Assembly (NCBI GenBank): GCA_022827195.1
Contig: JAJDTL010000041.1
Span: 1 to 64,000, forward strand
DNA: 64,000 nucleotides
Direction: 5' to 3'
Origin: Caldilineaceae bacterium
GTDB taxonomy: Bacteria > Chloroflexota > Anaerolineae > Caldilineales > Caldilineaceae
Of this stretch, positions 47,061 through 56,756 are shown piece by piece. The notes under the pieces are model-generated. The model was not told where the DNA came from. It was given only the letters and a program-made list of their open reading frames with translations, and did no database searches. The translations under genes were made by a program, and so were the position numbers. Position 1 is the first letter of the stretch. Every line of letters begins with the position of its first letter.

Positions 47061-48062
47061 ATGGAAACAATTGTAGAGGCGCAGAATCTGCGCAAGACTT
47101 ATAGACGCGCCGACGGCACAAGCATTGAGGCGGTCAAAGGCGTGAGGCTGGCGATTCGGCGAGGCGAGATTTTCAGCCTGCTCGGTCCGAACGGCGCGGG
47201 CAAGACGACGACGATCTCGATGATCAGCGGGCTGGTGGCGCCGACTGAGGGGGACGCCGTCATCGGCGGACACTCGATCACGAAGCAGCCGATGGCGGCC
47301 AAGCGGCTGATGGGCTTCGTGCCGCAAGAAATCGCGCTCTATCCCGATCTCAGCGCGCGCCAGAACCTGCTCTTCTTCGGCCGAATGTACGGGCTGGGCG
47401 GCAAGGCGCTCAGCCGGCGCGTCGACGAGCTGCTGGCTTTCATGGAGCTGCACGAGCGGCGGAACGATCGCGTCGACACCTTTTCCGGCGGCATGAAACG
47501 CCGCGTCAATATCGCCGTCGGGCTGTTGCACAAACCGCAGCTGATCTACATGGACGAACCGACGGTCGGCATCGACCCGCAGAGCCGGCGCCGCATCCTC
47601 GACACGGTCAAGCAACTGCGCGACGAAGACGGCATGACGGTGCTTTACACGACGCACTTGATGGAGGAGGCGCAGGAGCTGAGCGACCGCGTCGGCATCA
47701 TGGACCACGGAGAGATCATCGCCATGGGGACGCAGTCGGAGCTGACGCAGCAGGTGGGCGAAGAGGACCGGCTGGAGTTCACAGTCGTAGGTGCGGCTGC
47801 AGAAGGGACGCCGGCGCGCGTCCGCGATGAGGTCGCCCTGGTCACACGGGTTCTCTACGATGCACCCGAGCAAGCCGGCGACGGGTCCGGCGAGTCTGCG
47901 TCCGGGCGTCTGACCGTCTTTGCCGAGCAGGGCCGCACGGCACTACCTCTCATCATACAGGCCCTCCACTCCGCCGGCCTGGAAGTCCAGTCGGTGGCGG
48001 TGCGCGAGCCGGACCTCGAAGCGGTCTTCCTGGCCCTGACCGGGCGCGAGCTGCGGGACTAG
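47061..48062 (+). CDS. ABC-2 type exporter ATP-binding protein
   Basis: The 333-residue protein is a DrrA/CcmA-type ATPase with Walker A GPNGAGKT (42-49), Q-loop region FVPQE, signature FSGGMKRR, Walker B LIYMDEPT and the switch His in YTTHLMEEAQ. The C-terminal 90 residues form the DrrA-like extension. It powers the two permeases encoded next, probably exporting a drug, lipid or polymer. The substrate is not evident. Confidence 0.95.
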   Translation: METIVEAQNLRKTYRRADGTSIEAVKGVRLAIRRGEIFSLLGPNGAGKTTTISMISGLVAPTEGDAVIGGHSITKQPMAAKRLMGFVPQEIALYPDLSARQNLLFFGRMYGLGGKALSRRVDELLAFMELHERRNDRVDTFSGGMKRRVNIAVGLLHKPQLIYMDEPTVGIDPQSRRRILDTVKQLRDEDGMTVLYTTHLMEEAQELSDRVGIMDHGEIIAMGTQSELTQQVGEEDRLEFTVVGAAAEGTPARVRDEVALVTRVLYDAPEQAGDGSGESASGRLTVFAEQGRTALPLIIQALHSAGLEVQSVAVREPDLEAVFLALTGRELRD

Positions 48063-48134
48063 CTACCGGACATTAGTTCTCGAGGCCCTCAACGAGCGGA
48101 AAACCTTTCCTGCAGATTCTCCAACCTCTGATTG

Positions 48135-49769
48135 ATGCGCAAGATCCTCGCAATTGCCGGCAAAGAACTGTACATCTTCTTCCGCGATCGCAATCTGATT
48201 CTGCTCTCGTTCGCAACGCCGCTGGTGTTGTCGACGATCATCGGGCTGGCGTTTGGGGGAGGCGGCGGGTCGGACAGCCCTGAATTCGCAGAGATCGCGG
48301 TGGCGGTGGTCAACCTGGACGAAGCCGTCGATGTTCGGGAAGTGATGGGCCTACCCGATCAGTTCCCTGATGCCGGCTCGCTGCCGTTTGACTTCGCAGA
48401 TGTCACGATTCCGTTTGGGGATTCCCAAGTCACACTGGCTTCGCTGTTGGAGAGCGGTTCGGCGCTCAACTTTGGCGATCAGATCGCTGGAATACTCCTA
48501 TCGCGGCCGGTTGGGAACGCCGACTCTGCCGGCGGCGCCGGACTGGATTTTGGCGAAGTCGAGTGCAGATTGCTGGGCGATGGCGAAGGGGAGGAGTCTG
48601 CGACTTTCGCAGCCGGGGGCACGCTGGACGACCTGCTCGACGCTTCTCCGGTTGCAGACCCTGACACGGCGCGCGCCGGGGTCGACAGCGGTGAGTACGC
48701 TGCCGCGGTGATAATTCCACCGGACTTCAGCCGGGGGATGCTCCCCCGGTTCCTCCTGGACGGTGAGGGAAGGGTGCGCGCCGAGCTGGGCAATCCAGCC
48801 GGGACCGTGGAGGTATACGGCAACGACGGCCGTCCGATCTCGGCGCGAGTTGTTCACGCCATTGCAACGGGTATCGTCAACCAGTTTATGCGCGTGAGCG
48901 TCGCGCTGAGCGCCACGGTGGAAACATCGGCCAATGTCGTTCTTGACAGTGACGTTCTCGACAATATCGCTCTTGCCAATATCGACACCGGCGCTGTCGA
49001 CGTCAGCAATTTGGACCTGAGCGGCATCGACCTGCCGGCGGCGCTGGCTTCAATTCAGGGCCTTGATGCGTCGGTACTTGAGCCCTTGTTCTGCCTGATC
49101 AAACCGGGTGCGAGTAACATTTCTGTCAACCGTCAGCCGTTGGATGCGCTGCAAGAGGCGCCAACGTTTGCTCGACTGATCGTCCCGATCGGTGCGTCGC
49201 AGGCGGTCTTCTTCGCTCTCTTCACAGGTGTGTTCGGCATCCACTCCATCTACGAGGAGCGGCGCAATTGGACGCTGCAGAGGGTGATTGTTTCGCCGAC
49301 GCCGCGTTTCTATTTGCTTGTGGGCAAGGTGGCAGGGAACCTGGTGACGGTTCTCCTGCAGATTCTGATCCTGCTGGCAGCGCTGACCGTGGTGGCGACG
49401 ATCGTCATCGGCGAGACAGCGATGATCTGGGGGACGAACGGGGGGGCCGTTCTCGCGGTCGTGGCGGCGCTGGCGCTGTGCGTATCGGGCGTGGGCGTCT
49501 TCCTGGTCGGGCTGGCGCGGACCCCGGAGCAGGTTGTGATGTTCGGGCCGCTCATCAACATTGGGCTGGCCGTCCTTGGGGGCGCGTTCGGTTTCTCGCT
49601 GCCGGAACAGGCGGCGCAGTTCTCGCTGATATACTGGGGTGTAGACGCGTTTATCAAGCTGGCCAGCGGGCAGACCGACATCGCGCTCAATCTGCTGGTG
49701 CTGGTGGCGCAGGGACTCGTCCTGTTTCTCGTGGGAATGTGGCTCTTCAAGCGCAGACTGGACCTATAA
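48135..49769 (+). CDS. ABC-2 type exporter permease, first subunit
   Basis: The 544-residue protein has one N-terminal TM (about 20-40), a very large external domain (about 45-355), and five or six TM segments in the C-terminal third, the YhgE/ABC-2 membrane layout. The region SIYEERRNWTLQRVIVSPTPR is the typical cytoplasmic coupling loop. The TTG at 48132 immediately precedes the ATG at 48135; I use the ATG. It pairs with the next permease and the preceding ATPase. Confidence 0.9.
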   Translation: MRKILAIAGKELYIFFRDRNLILLSFATPLVLSTIIGLAFGGGGGSDSPEFAEIAVAVVNLDEAVDVREVMGLPDQFPDAGSLPFDFADVTIPFGDSQVTLASLLESGSALNFGDQIAGILLSRPVGNADSAGGAGLDFGEVECRLLGDGEGEESATFAAGGTLDDLLDASPVADPDTARAGVDSGEYAAAVIIPPDFSRGMLPRFLLDGEGRVRAELGNPAGTVEVYGNDGRPISARVVHAIATGIVNQFMRVSVALSATVETSANVVLDSDVLDNIALANIDTGAVDVSNLDLSGIDLPAALASIQGLDASVLEPLFCLIKPGASNISVNRQPLDALQEAPTFARLIVPIGASQAVFFALFTGVFGIHSIYEERRNWTLQRVIVSPTPRFYLLVGKVAGNLVTVLLQILILLAALTVVATIVIGETAMIWGTNGGAVLAVVAALALCVSGVGVFLVGLARTPEQVVMFGPLINIGLAVLGGAFGFSLPEQAAQFSLIYWGVDAFIKLASGQTDIALNLLVLVAQGLVLFLVGMWLFKRRLDL

Positions 49770-49844
49770 CGTCCAAACGGCGGTTTTCGCCTGGCAGTTG
49801 CGCCTGCAATTGAAGACTGGCAACAGTTGGTACTCCTAGTGACT

Positions 49845-51113
49845 ATGCGACCAATTCTGACGATCGTCTTGAACGACCTGCGCATCTTTTTCTCGCAACG
49901 GGGCAACTTGGTCGGGCTGCTGGTGATTCCGGTCCTGCTTACGGTCGTCATTGGCTGGAGTCTGGGGCAGTTCGTCGGTGGCGGAGAGCCCCGACTGCGG
50001 GTTGACCTTATCGACCTGGACGGGAGCGGTTTGTCGGCACGTCTGATAGACGAGCTGCGCGCGACCAACGATGCTCTGGTTCTGTGCCCGCTTGACAACG
50101 ACGCCGATGACTATTGCAGGCTGGAGGGCGAAGCACTGGACCTCGAACGCGCGGTCGAACGGGCGCGTAGGGGCAGAACCGAGGCGCTGATCGTCATCCC
50201 CGCCGGCTACGCGGCCGCGCTAGAGAAATTCGAGCAAGCAGGTATCGACTACTATTCGAGTTCGGACCCGTTACAGCCGGACGCGGTCCTGCAGGGCCTG
50301 GATGCGGTGCTGCAACGCGTCAACAGCGCGTCGATGACGGCCGGCGTAGCGGGGGCACTGTTGGACAACCTGACCGCCGGGCTAGGCCTGCCTGCTTTCA
50401 ACGAGGCGGTGCGGACGGAGTTCCTGGACGGGCTCTACCGAAACGCAGAGCAGAAATTGATCGAGATGCCGGCGGCGGTAAGATTCGAGACCGGGGAAGG
50501 GGAGGCGGGCCTCGATGCCTCCGACAACGGGTTCAACCAGTCGGCGCCGGGGATGGGATCGCTGTACGTCATGTTCACCGTACTGGGGGGGATGGCGGTC
50601 CTGCTGCGCGAGCGGAAGCAGTGGACGCTGCAACGTTTGATGGCGCTGCCTCTCTCGCGGGGGCAGATTCTCGGAAGCAAGATTGTGGTCTACTTTGTGC
50701 TGGGCATGATCCAATATATGATCGTTTTTGTCGTCGGCTGGATCGCGGGGATGGAATTTGGGGACGATCTGCCGGCGCTGTTTGCGGTCATGGCAGCCTT
50801 CGTTCTGTGCATCACCGCGCTGACCTTCGCGCTGGCTCCCTGGATCAAGAGCGAGGGCCAGGCCAGCGGCTTTGTTCTGCTGTTATCGCTTTCGCTTGCG
50901 CCACTGGGCGGTGCGTGGTGGCCGCTGGAGATTGTGCCCGACTTCATGCGGACGCTTGGGCATCTGTCGCCTGTTGCCTGGGCGATGGACGGCTTCCATG
51001 ATCTGATCTGGTACAGCGGCGGCTTTGGCGACGTCCTTCCGGAGGTCGGCGTTCTGCTGGCGGCCGCGGTTGTTCTGTTTGCTGTCGGTATTCGAGGGTT
51101 CAGCTTTGAGTAA
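49845..51113 (+). CDS. ABC-2 type exporter permease, second subunit
   Basis: This 422-residue protein has the same plan as the previous permease: an N-terminal TM (about 20-38), an external domain, and C-terminal TMs. Its coupling loop LLRERKQWTLQRLMALPLSRGQ matches the first permease. Two related but different permeases with one ATPase suggest a heterodimeric channel. Alternative GTG or TTG starts lie 6 and 18 bp upstream of the ATG. Confidence 0.9.
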   Translation: MRPILTIVLNDLRIFFSQRGNLVGLLVIPVLLTVVIGWSLGQFVGGGEPRLRVDLIDLDGSGLSARLIDELRATNDALVLCPLDNDADDYCRLEGEALDLERAVERARRGRTEALIVIPAGYAAALEKFEQAGIDYYSSSDPLQPDAVLQGLDAVLQRVNSASMTAGVAGALLDNLTAGLGLPAFNEAVRTEFLDGLYRNAEQKLIEMPAAVRFETGEGEAGLDASDNGFNQSAPGMGSLYVMFTVLGGMAVLLRERKQWTLQRLMALPLSRGQILGSKIVVYFVLGMIQYMIVFVVGWIAGMEFGDDLPALFAVMAAFVLCITALTFALAPWIKSEGQASGFVLLLSLSLAPLGGAWWPLEIVPDFMRTLGHLSPVAWAMDGFHDLIWYSGGFGDVLPEVGVLLAAAVVLFAVGIRGFSFE

Positions 51114-51230
51114 GTGACCAAAATACAGCGTCCATGAGCGCGCCGGCTGGTCGTGCAAGCAATCGTTTTTCCTGCTAAAGTTGCAGCGACTGGAAACGAG
51201 TATAGAGGCATCTGTTCGGAGTGAAGTCCA

Positions 51231-51560
51231 ATGACAACGCTAGAGAAAGTTCGAGAGCTGATTCCGGACATGACAGCGGCAGAGAAATCAGAGTTGCTGC
51301 AACTGATTGCCCGAGACATTGGCGGCGTGTTTCCGGGCATAGAGAGTTTGCCCGGGGTAATGGGCGGGGAACCTTGTGTTGTTCGCACGCGAATCCCTGT
51401 GTGGCTGCTGGTCCAGGGCCGAACTCTCGGAATAAGCGAATCGGAGATACTCGGCGCCTATCCCACCCTGCGCGCCGAAGACCTCGCCAACGCCTGGTCC
51501 TACTATCGAGCAAACAGGGACGAAGTTGATCGCCAGATCGCCGACAACGAGATGTCATAG
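51231..51560 (+). CDS. DUF433 family antitoxin (VapB-like)
   Basis: The 109-residue protein has an N-terminal helical part (about 1-35) and a DUF433 winged-helix core, with GGEPCVVRTRIPVWLLVQGRTLG and EILGAYPTLRAEDLANAWSYY. DUF433 proteins are commonly the antitoxin beside DUF5615 PIN-like toxins. The toxin gene starts 2 bp after its stop. The pair probably represses its own promoter, as such modules do. Confidence 0.88.
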   Translation: MTTLEKVRELIPDMTAAEKSELLQLIARDIGGVFPGIESLPGVMGGEPCVVRTRIPVWLLVQGRTLGISESEILGAYPTLRAEDLANAWSYYRANRDEVDRQIADNEMS

Positions 51561-51562
51561 CA

Positions 51563-51904
51563 ATGGCGCGTTTGTATGCAGACGAGAACCTTCCGTTGCC
51601 CGTTGTCGAAGAACTGCGCGAGTCAGGGCATGACGTTCTGACAATTCAAGAGGACGGAAAGGCCAATCAGAGTCTTCCCGATGAAGTTGTACTTTCAGTC
51701 GCAAAGGAGTTCAACCGGGCCGTCCTGACTTTGAATCGCAGACATTTCGTTCGGCTGCACTTTGAGTCGTCGCTGTACAGCGGCATCGTCTCGCGCACAT
51801 TCGATCCTGACTTCGAAAGTCTGGCCGGGCGCATCCATGATGTTATCGCGAATCAGTCCTCCCTGGACGGTGAGTTGATTCGAGTCAATCGACGAGCAAG
51901 CTGA
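51563..51904 (+). CDS. DUF5615 PIN-like toxin
   Basis: This 113-residue protein matches the DUF5615 PIN-like fold: LYADENLPLPVVEELRESGHDV at the start, with the first acidic residues, and AVLTLNRRHFVRLH in the middle, where many members have TxDxDF. Here the second acidic pair is weaker (NRRHF), so nuclease activity may be reduced. It follows the DUF433 antitoxin by 2 bp. purM begins on the very next base after its stop codon. Confidence 0.85.
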   Translation: MARLYADENLPLPVVEELRESGHDVLTIQEDGKANQSLPDEVVLSVAKEFNRAVLTLNRRHFVRLHFESSLYSGIVSRTFDPDFESLAGRIHDVIANQSSLDGELIRVNRRAS

Positions 51905-53011
51905 ATGAGCCTCCTTCCCGGAAAGTCTTCGAAGTCGCCAGCAGGCGACGGGGATTCCGCGCATCGGCCGTCCGGCCGCTATGCGGCTGCAGGCGTGGAC
52001 ATCAATGCGGGCAGGAAGGCGGTTGAGCTGATGCAGGCTGCGGTGCAGGCGACGCACACCCCGAACGTGGTGGCTGAGGCCGACGGTTTCGGCGGCCTGT
52101 TCGCGTTGAACGATCTGCCGCCGCAGCCGCTGCTGGTGGCTTCGACGGATGGCGTCGGCACGAAGGTCAAACTGGCGGCGGCGCACGGTCGCTGGCAGGG
52201 TGTCGGCGCGGACATTGTCAACCATTGTCTCAATGACATCCTCGTGCAGGGCGCGAGGCCGCTCTTCTTCCTCGACTATATCGCGGTTGACAAGCTTGTG
52301 CCGGAAAACGTCGCTGCAATCGTCACGGGTGCGGCCGAAGCGTGCGCGGCGGCGGGCTGCGCGCTCCTTGGCGGCGAGACAGCTGAGATGCCGGACGTCT
52401 ACGCGGCCGGCTCGTGCGACGTGGCCGGTACGATCGTTGGCCTGGTCGACCGGCAGGCGCTGCTGCCGCGGAGGCCGGCGATGCGGCCAGGCGACCTGCT
52501 CATCGGGCTACCGAGCAGCGGTCCGCATACGAACGGCTTTTCGCTCATCCGCCGCGTCATCGAGGGCAGGGACCTGCGGATGCTCCTGGAGGACGGAGCG
52601 TTGATGCTCGATGCGCTGCTTGCGCCCCACCGTTCCTATCTGCCGGCCGTGCAGTCACTCGAGAAGGCTGAAGTCGAGCTCAAGGGGCTGGCGCATATTA
52701 CCGGCGGCGGCCTGGTGGACAACCTGCCACGGATCCTGCCTCCGGGCTTGCGGGCGCGGGTCGACTGCCGGAGCTGGGACGTGCCTCCCGTTTTTCGCCG
52801 CCTGCAGGCGTGGAGCGGGATGGACGGCGTCGAGGCCTTCCGGGTCTTTAACATGGGCATCGGAATGGTCGTCGTTGCCGCGGCGGAGGAGGGGAGACGG
52901 GCCTTACGCGTGCTCCCGGGCGCGGCGGTGATCGGTGCGCTGGGCGAAAGCGACGGGTCTGAGCCCGATGTAACATTGGACGGCTTGTTGTCGGAGATTG
53001 GCATTCAATAG
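51905..53011 (+). CDS. purM: Phosphoribosylformylglycinamidine cyclo-ligase
   Basis: PurM (AIR synthetase) closes the imidazole ring in step five of purine synthesis. The 368-residue protein has all main motifs: AGVDINAGRKAV, STDGVGTKVKLA, DILVQGARPLFFLDY, LLGGETAEMPDVY, GLPSSGPHTNGFSL, HITGGGLVDNLPR and FNMGIGMV. About 25 extra polar residues precede the usual N-terminus. The ATG is immediately after the toxin stop codon, an unusual position for an essential biosynthetic gene; no other pur genes are nearby. Confidence 0.95.
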   Translation: MSLLPGKSSKSPAGDGDSAHRPSGRYAAAGVDINAGRKAVELMQAAVQATHTPNVVAEADGFGGLFALNDLPPQPLLVASTDGVGTKVKLAAAHGRWQGVGADIVNHCLNDILVQGARPLFFLDYIAVDKLVPENVAAIVTGAAEACAAAGCALLGGETAEMPDVYAAGSCDVAGTIVGLVDRQALLPRRPAMRPGDLLIGLPSSGPHTNGFSLIRRVIEGRDLRMLLEDGALMLDALLAPHRSYLPAVQSLEKAEVELKGLAHITGGGLVDNLPRILPPGLRARVDCRSWDVPPVFRRLQAWSGMDGVEAFRVFNMGIGMVVVAAAEEGRRALRVLPGAAVIGALGESDGSEPDVTLDGLLSEIGIQ

Positions 53012-53081
53012 TCTCTGGGCGGCTTGTGGGGGACAGGAAGAGGTCCTCCTGCTACGCAACCGGATTGCACGAGGAGAGCGA

Positions 53082-53864
53082 ATGACTTCCGAACTGGTCC
53101 AACTTTCCCTCGACGGCCCCATCGCAACGGTCGTCCTCAATCGCGAAGAAAAGCTGAACGCGCTCAATTCCGAGATGCTGGCGGCGCTGGAGGAGTATGC
53201 CGATGTGTTGGACCGCAGCCAGGATGTACGCGTCGTGCTGATGACGGGTACGGGCAGGGCCTTCTGTGTCGGCGCGGACATTATTGAGTGGAGCGATCTG
53301 ACGCCGCTGGAGATGGGGCGGCGCTGGATTCGCGACGGGCACCGCATTTTCGCCCGCTACGCGCGCCTGCCGCAGCCGGTGATCGCGGTGCTCAACGGCT
53401 ACACGTTCGGCGGCGGGCTGGAGCTGGCGCTGGCGGCGGACCTGCGGCTGGCCGCGGCGGGTGCGCAACTCTCATTCCCGGAGGTGAAGCTTGGGATCAT
53501 CCCCGGCTGGGGCGGGACGCAGCGATTGGGGCAACTGGTCGGGCCGAGCCGGGCCAAGCAGATGATTTTCAGCGGAGAGCGTGTGGATGCTGAGGTGGCG
53601 GAACGGTGGGGCCTGGTGAATGAGATCGTGCCGGGAGAGCAACTGGCGCAACGAGCGCGCGAGCTTGCCGAAGCGATTGCGGCCAATGGCCCGGTTGCGG
53701 TGCAGATGTCGAAGCAGCTCATTGACGCTGCGGCGGCGGACAGAGGGGAAGGCGGGGCGGTTATGGAAAGCCTTGCGGGAAGCCTGGCCTCCTACACTGC
53801 CGACGCGCAGGAAGGAGTTTCCGCCTTTCGTCAGCGCCGGGCGCCGCGATTCAGCGGGCGCTGA
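53082..53864 (+). CDS. Enoyl-CoA hydratase/isomerase family protein
   Basis: The 260-residue crotonase-fold protein has the oxyanion-hole segments RAFCVGADI and NGYTFGGGLELALAADL. Both catalytic glutamates are present, in GGLEL and FPEVKLG, so hydratase activity is likely. It acts on acyl-CoA in fatty or amino acid breakdown. The ATG at 53082 has a GAGGAG ribosome site. Confidence 0.92.
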   Translation: MTSELVQLSLDGPIATVVLNREEKLNALNSEMLAALEEYADVLDRSQDVRVVLMTGTGRAFCVGADIIEWSDLTPLEMGRRWIRDGHRIFARYARLPQPVIAVLNGYTFGGGLELALAADLRLAAAGAQLSFPEVKLGIIPGWGGTQRLGQLVGPSRAKQMIFSGERVDAEVAERWGLVNEIVPGEQLAQRARELAEAIAANGPVAVQMSKQLIDAAAADRGEGGAVMESLAGSLASYTADAQEGVSAFRQRRAPRFSGR

Positions 53865-53903
53865 GGCCCGGCCATCAGGTTCCTCCGCGCCGCTTGCGCT
53901 GCG

Positions 53904-54710
53904 CTAGCAGTCTTGGATTCTCTTGCCGCAGTGAGGGCAGATTGCTGGAGAGTTCCGCTCATCGCTCAACTCCTCCATGAAGCCGGATCCCAGTATCGCT
54001 GCGGGCAGTGCGAAAAGGCCGATGCCGACGATGGCAATCACGCCGGCCAGGAATCGCCCGGCCGCGGTGACAGGAAAGACGTCGCCGTAGCCGACGGTCG
54101 TCAAGGTTATGATGCTCCACCACATCGCCGTTGGGATGCTGGCGAACTCTTCGGGCTGAGCTTCGTGTTCAGCGAAAAACATAAGCGATGATGTCATGAC
54201 CAGCAGCACGAACAGCACGGAAACTACCGCCAACAGTTCGCCGCGTTTGGTCTGGATGACCCCGCCAAGCGTCTGCAGGCTGGAGAAGTAGCGGCTCAGG
54301 CGGACGATGCGCGCCAGAAGGCGTACGACGCGCAGGAAGCGCAAGTCAAGCCCGCGCAAGTTTACAAAAAAGACGAGGAATACGGGCATGACTGCCAATA
54401 GGTCGATGAGCGCAAGCGGAGAAATGATGTAGCGCAGGCGGCCCCAAAGTGGATGCGAGTACTTCGAATCTTCCGTGCAGGACCATACCCGCAGCAAATA
54501 TTCGACCGAGAAGACCCCCACCGATATGAGTTCGAAAAGGTGAAAGGCGCGCGGCGAGATCTGAAACAGCTCTTCGACCGTGCTTACGATCAACGCGACG
54601 ACGTTCAGCGAAATCAGCGCGACGAGAAATATATCGAAAATCTCACTCGCCCGGTTGCCTTCCTCGGCCTCCTCGATTATTTCGTAGACCTTTTTTTTCA
54701 GCGAAGCCAT
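53904..54710 (-). CDS. Voltage-gated-type potassium channel with C-terminal zinc ribbon
   Basis: The 268-residue protein has six TM segments. S4 carries regularly spaced arginines (RFLRVVRLLARIVRLSR), and the pore has the selectivity filter TTVGYGD. It therefore resembles KvAP-like channels. The last residues, CPHCGKRIQDC, form a short zinc-knuckle-like end that is unusual for the family. The gene lies between the converging hydratase gene and tRNA-Val. Confidence 0.92.
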   Translation of the reverse strand: MASLKKKVYEIIEEAEEGNRASEIFDIFLVALISLNVVALIVSTVEELFQISPRAFHLFELISVGVFSVEYLLRVWSCTEDSKYSHPLWGRLRYIISPLALIDLLAVMPVFLVFFVNLRGLDLRFLRVVRLLARIVRLSRYFSSLQTLGGVIQTKRGELLAVVSVLFVLLVMTSSLMFFAEHEAQPEEFASIPTAMWWSIITLTTVGYGDVFPVTAAGRFLAGVIAIVGIGLFALPAAILGSGFMEELSDERNSPAICPHCGKRIQDC

Positions 54711-54831
54711 CGGACCGGGTGAAACAATGGCGCGAGATCCTGTTCAGATTCAGTTCGTTGGCCGGGGCGCGGCTCGTCAAAGAGGGCAATGGAGCGAAGC
54801 GGGGAGCAATCCACAAGGGGTGGCGCTGTGG

Positions 54832-54905
<74 letters not shown>

Positions 54906-55118
54906 GGGTGGGGCCGGCAACGTCGCATTGGTGCCGGCAGAACCACCGCCGAGTATATCATCGTCAGCGTATTTTGTAAATCCTGGGCGATACAGCAAAA
55001 TGATGCGGGCGTTGCTACTGCTTCGCGGTATGGGTAGAAGCAGAACTGACTTTGGTAAGCCGTCGCGCACTCATCAGCCCGGCACTTTCACCGGCACAAT
55101 CACCGGCATACGCAGATC

Positions 55119-55349
55119 ATGGCCCGATCCCATCGCCGCAGCCGCTGGCTTAACCGAATCTTTTTTGCCCTGGTGATTGCCGCTGGACTCTATGGCTGGT
55201 TCTACGGGGCCAGAAATTGGCGTCCGGATGCATCGGCAATTGAAATTGCCTCCTTGGCGGGCGGTGCGGACTGGACCGACCTTGTCGCCGGTGTCCTGGA
55301 GGACGCCATTCAGATCTTTCAGGAGATCACCAGCCAGCCCCGGCGCTGA
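55119..55349 (+). CDS. Small single-pass membrane protein, hypothetical
   Basis: The 76-residue frame has a basic N-terminus (MARSHRRSRW), one hydrophobic span (about 14-30) and a short external tail. No family is recognised and no clear ribosome site precedes it. It lies between tRNA-Val and the converging glycosidase gene. Confidence 0.4.
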   Translation: MARSHRRSRWLNRIFFALVIAAGLYGWFYGARNWRPDASAIEIASLAGGADWTDLVAGVLEDAIQIFQEITSQPRR

Positions 55350-55364
55350 TTTTTGCCAACGCTC

Positions 55365-56756
55365 CTAGCCCCCTCCTGCCGCGCGGCCCTCCGGCGTATG
55401 CATGCACAGCAGGCCATCTTTGGCGTTCAGATAGCGGCACAGCTCAATGTAGGCCGGCCGGAAATTTGGCGCCCCGCAACAGGGACTTGGCTCCATGATG
55501 CCCCACCAATATTGCTCCTCATCCTGGGGATTGCCATCGCTGAGCCATTCGAGATTGGGCATCGTGATCAGGCTCATGAGACCGATCCAGGGGCGCCAGT
55601 TTTCCTCGGCCCACGTGAAGGCGCGCTTTAGATATTCCGCCTGAACGTCCAGATCGATTCCTGCGTCGGCCCCGTGCCATTTGTATTTGGGGTTGACCTG
55701 GTCGGTTGTCCAGCCAAACTCCAACAGCACGATCTGTTTTTCAGCGTCGCCATGCCTTTCCATGATGGCGCGTATATCCTCCACGTGGCGAAAGCTGAAG
55801 AAACGATGCCCGCCAAACTGCTGGTCCGACTCTGCGACTTCCGGACCCAGTTCCGGCGGGGCGGCAAACCCCACGCCGTGAACGCCCAATACGTCGAAGT
55901 AGCCGTCGCTGCTATCCCCCATCGCCTCATACATGCGTTCATAGTAGAGAACATCGGGCATGGCGCTATCATTGTTGTCGCCAGTTGGTGCCATGCCGGC
56001 GCTGATGACGAGGGCGTTCGGATTCGCCTGCTTGATGGCATCGTAGGCTTTGCCAAGGAAGAAGACGTATTCGGCGGGGTTCGGCCGCTTGTGCCCCCAT
56101 TCGCGGCTCAGATTGGGCTCGTTCCAGATCTGGTAAGCCTGGATGCAGCCTACCGCGCCCGGCTTGCAGCTGTAGCGGCTGGCGAGGGCGAAGACGTAGT
56201 CGGCGAAGTGGTCGGCGTTTTCGGGGGGAAGACCAGCCCAAAAATCTCTCTTATTCGGATCGATTGAGACGCGGGCAAGTAGCTTGAGATTGGTGTCGTT
56301 TACCTGCTGCACGACGCGATCTGAGAACGACCAGTCGAGATGGCCCTTTCCGAACCCTTCGATTGTCTCCCAGGCAAAGGTCTGCTTGACCCAGTGAAAG
56401 CCTGCTTCGCCGATCAGATTCAGGTCCCTACTCGCAACTTCGGGCCGCCACCAGAGAAAGGCCTGTGTACCGAAGTCGGGGCTCTCCATCGTGGCCGGCA
56501 GGAAACCGCCTTCATCGGGCTGTTCACTTTCGCTGCCTGGCGTAGCCGTCTCTTGCGGCTGGGGTGTAGGTGTTGGCGGATTGGGCGTATCGGTGGGGGG
56601 CGGGGGGACTGGCGTGTCAGTGGGCGCTGCGCTCGTTTCACCCATTGCGGTGGGCGTTGCGGTCGGTTCTTCGCTGTCTTCCGTACAGGCGGCCAGCCAA
56701 AAGAGGACGCAGACAGAGATTGCGATAAGCAGAAGTCGGTGCAGGGATCTTCTCAT
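55365..56756 (-). CDS. Lipoprotein glycoside hydrolase-like protein (clan A TIM barrel)
   Basis: The 463-residue protein has a lipoprotein signal with lipobox LAAC (Cys about 24), then a Pro/Thr-rich spacer (about 30-85). A TIM-barrel domain resembling GH5/GH39 enzymes follows. The acid/base candidate is E213 in QIWNEPN and the nucleophile candidate is E346 in LLEFGWTT. It would be tethered to the outer face of the membrane and act on extracellular polysaccharide. The substrate is unknown. Confidence 0.85.
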   Translation of the reverse strand: MRRSLHRLLLIAISVCVLFWLAACTEDSEEPTATPTAMGETSAAPTDTPVPPPPTDTPNPPTPTPQPQETATPGSESEQPDEGGFLPATMESPDFGTQAFLWWRPEVASRDLNLIGEAGFHWVKQTFAWETIEGFGKGHLDWSFSDRVVQQVNDTNLKLLARVSIDPNKRDFWAGLPPENADHFADYVFALASRYSCKPGAVGCIQAYQIWNEPNLSREWGHKRPNPAEYVFFLGKAYDAIKQANPNALVISAGMAPTGDNNDSAMPDVLYYERMYEAMGDSSDGYFDVLGVHGVGFAAPPELGPEVAESDQQFGGHRFFSFRHVEDIRAIMERHGDAEKQIVLLEFGWTTDQVNPKYKWHGADAGIDLDVQAEYLKRAFTWAEENWRPWIGLMSLITMPNLEWLSDGNPQDEEQYWWGIMEPSPCCGAPNFRPAYIELCRYLNAKDGLLCMHTPEGRAAGGG

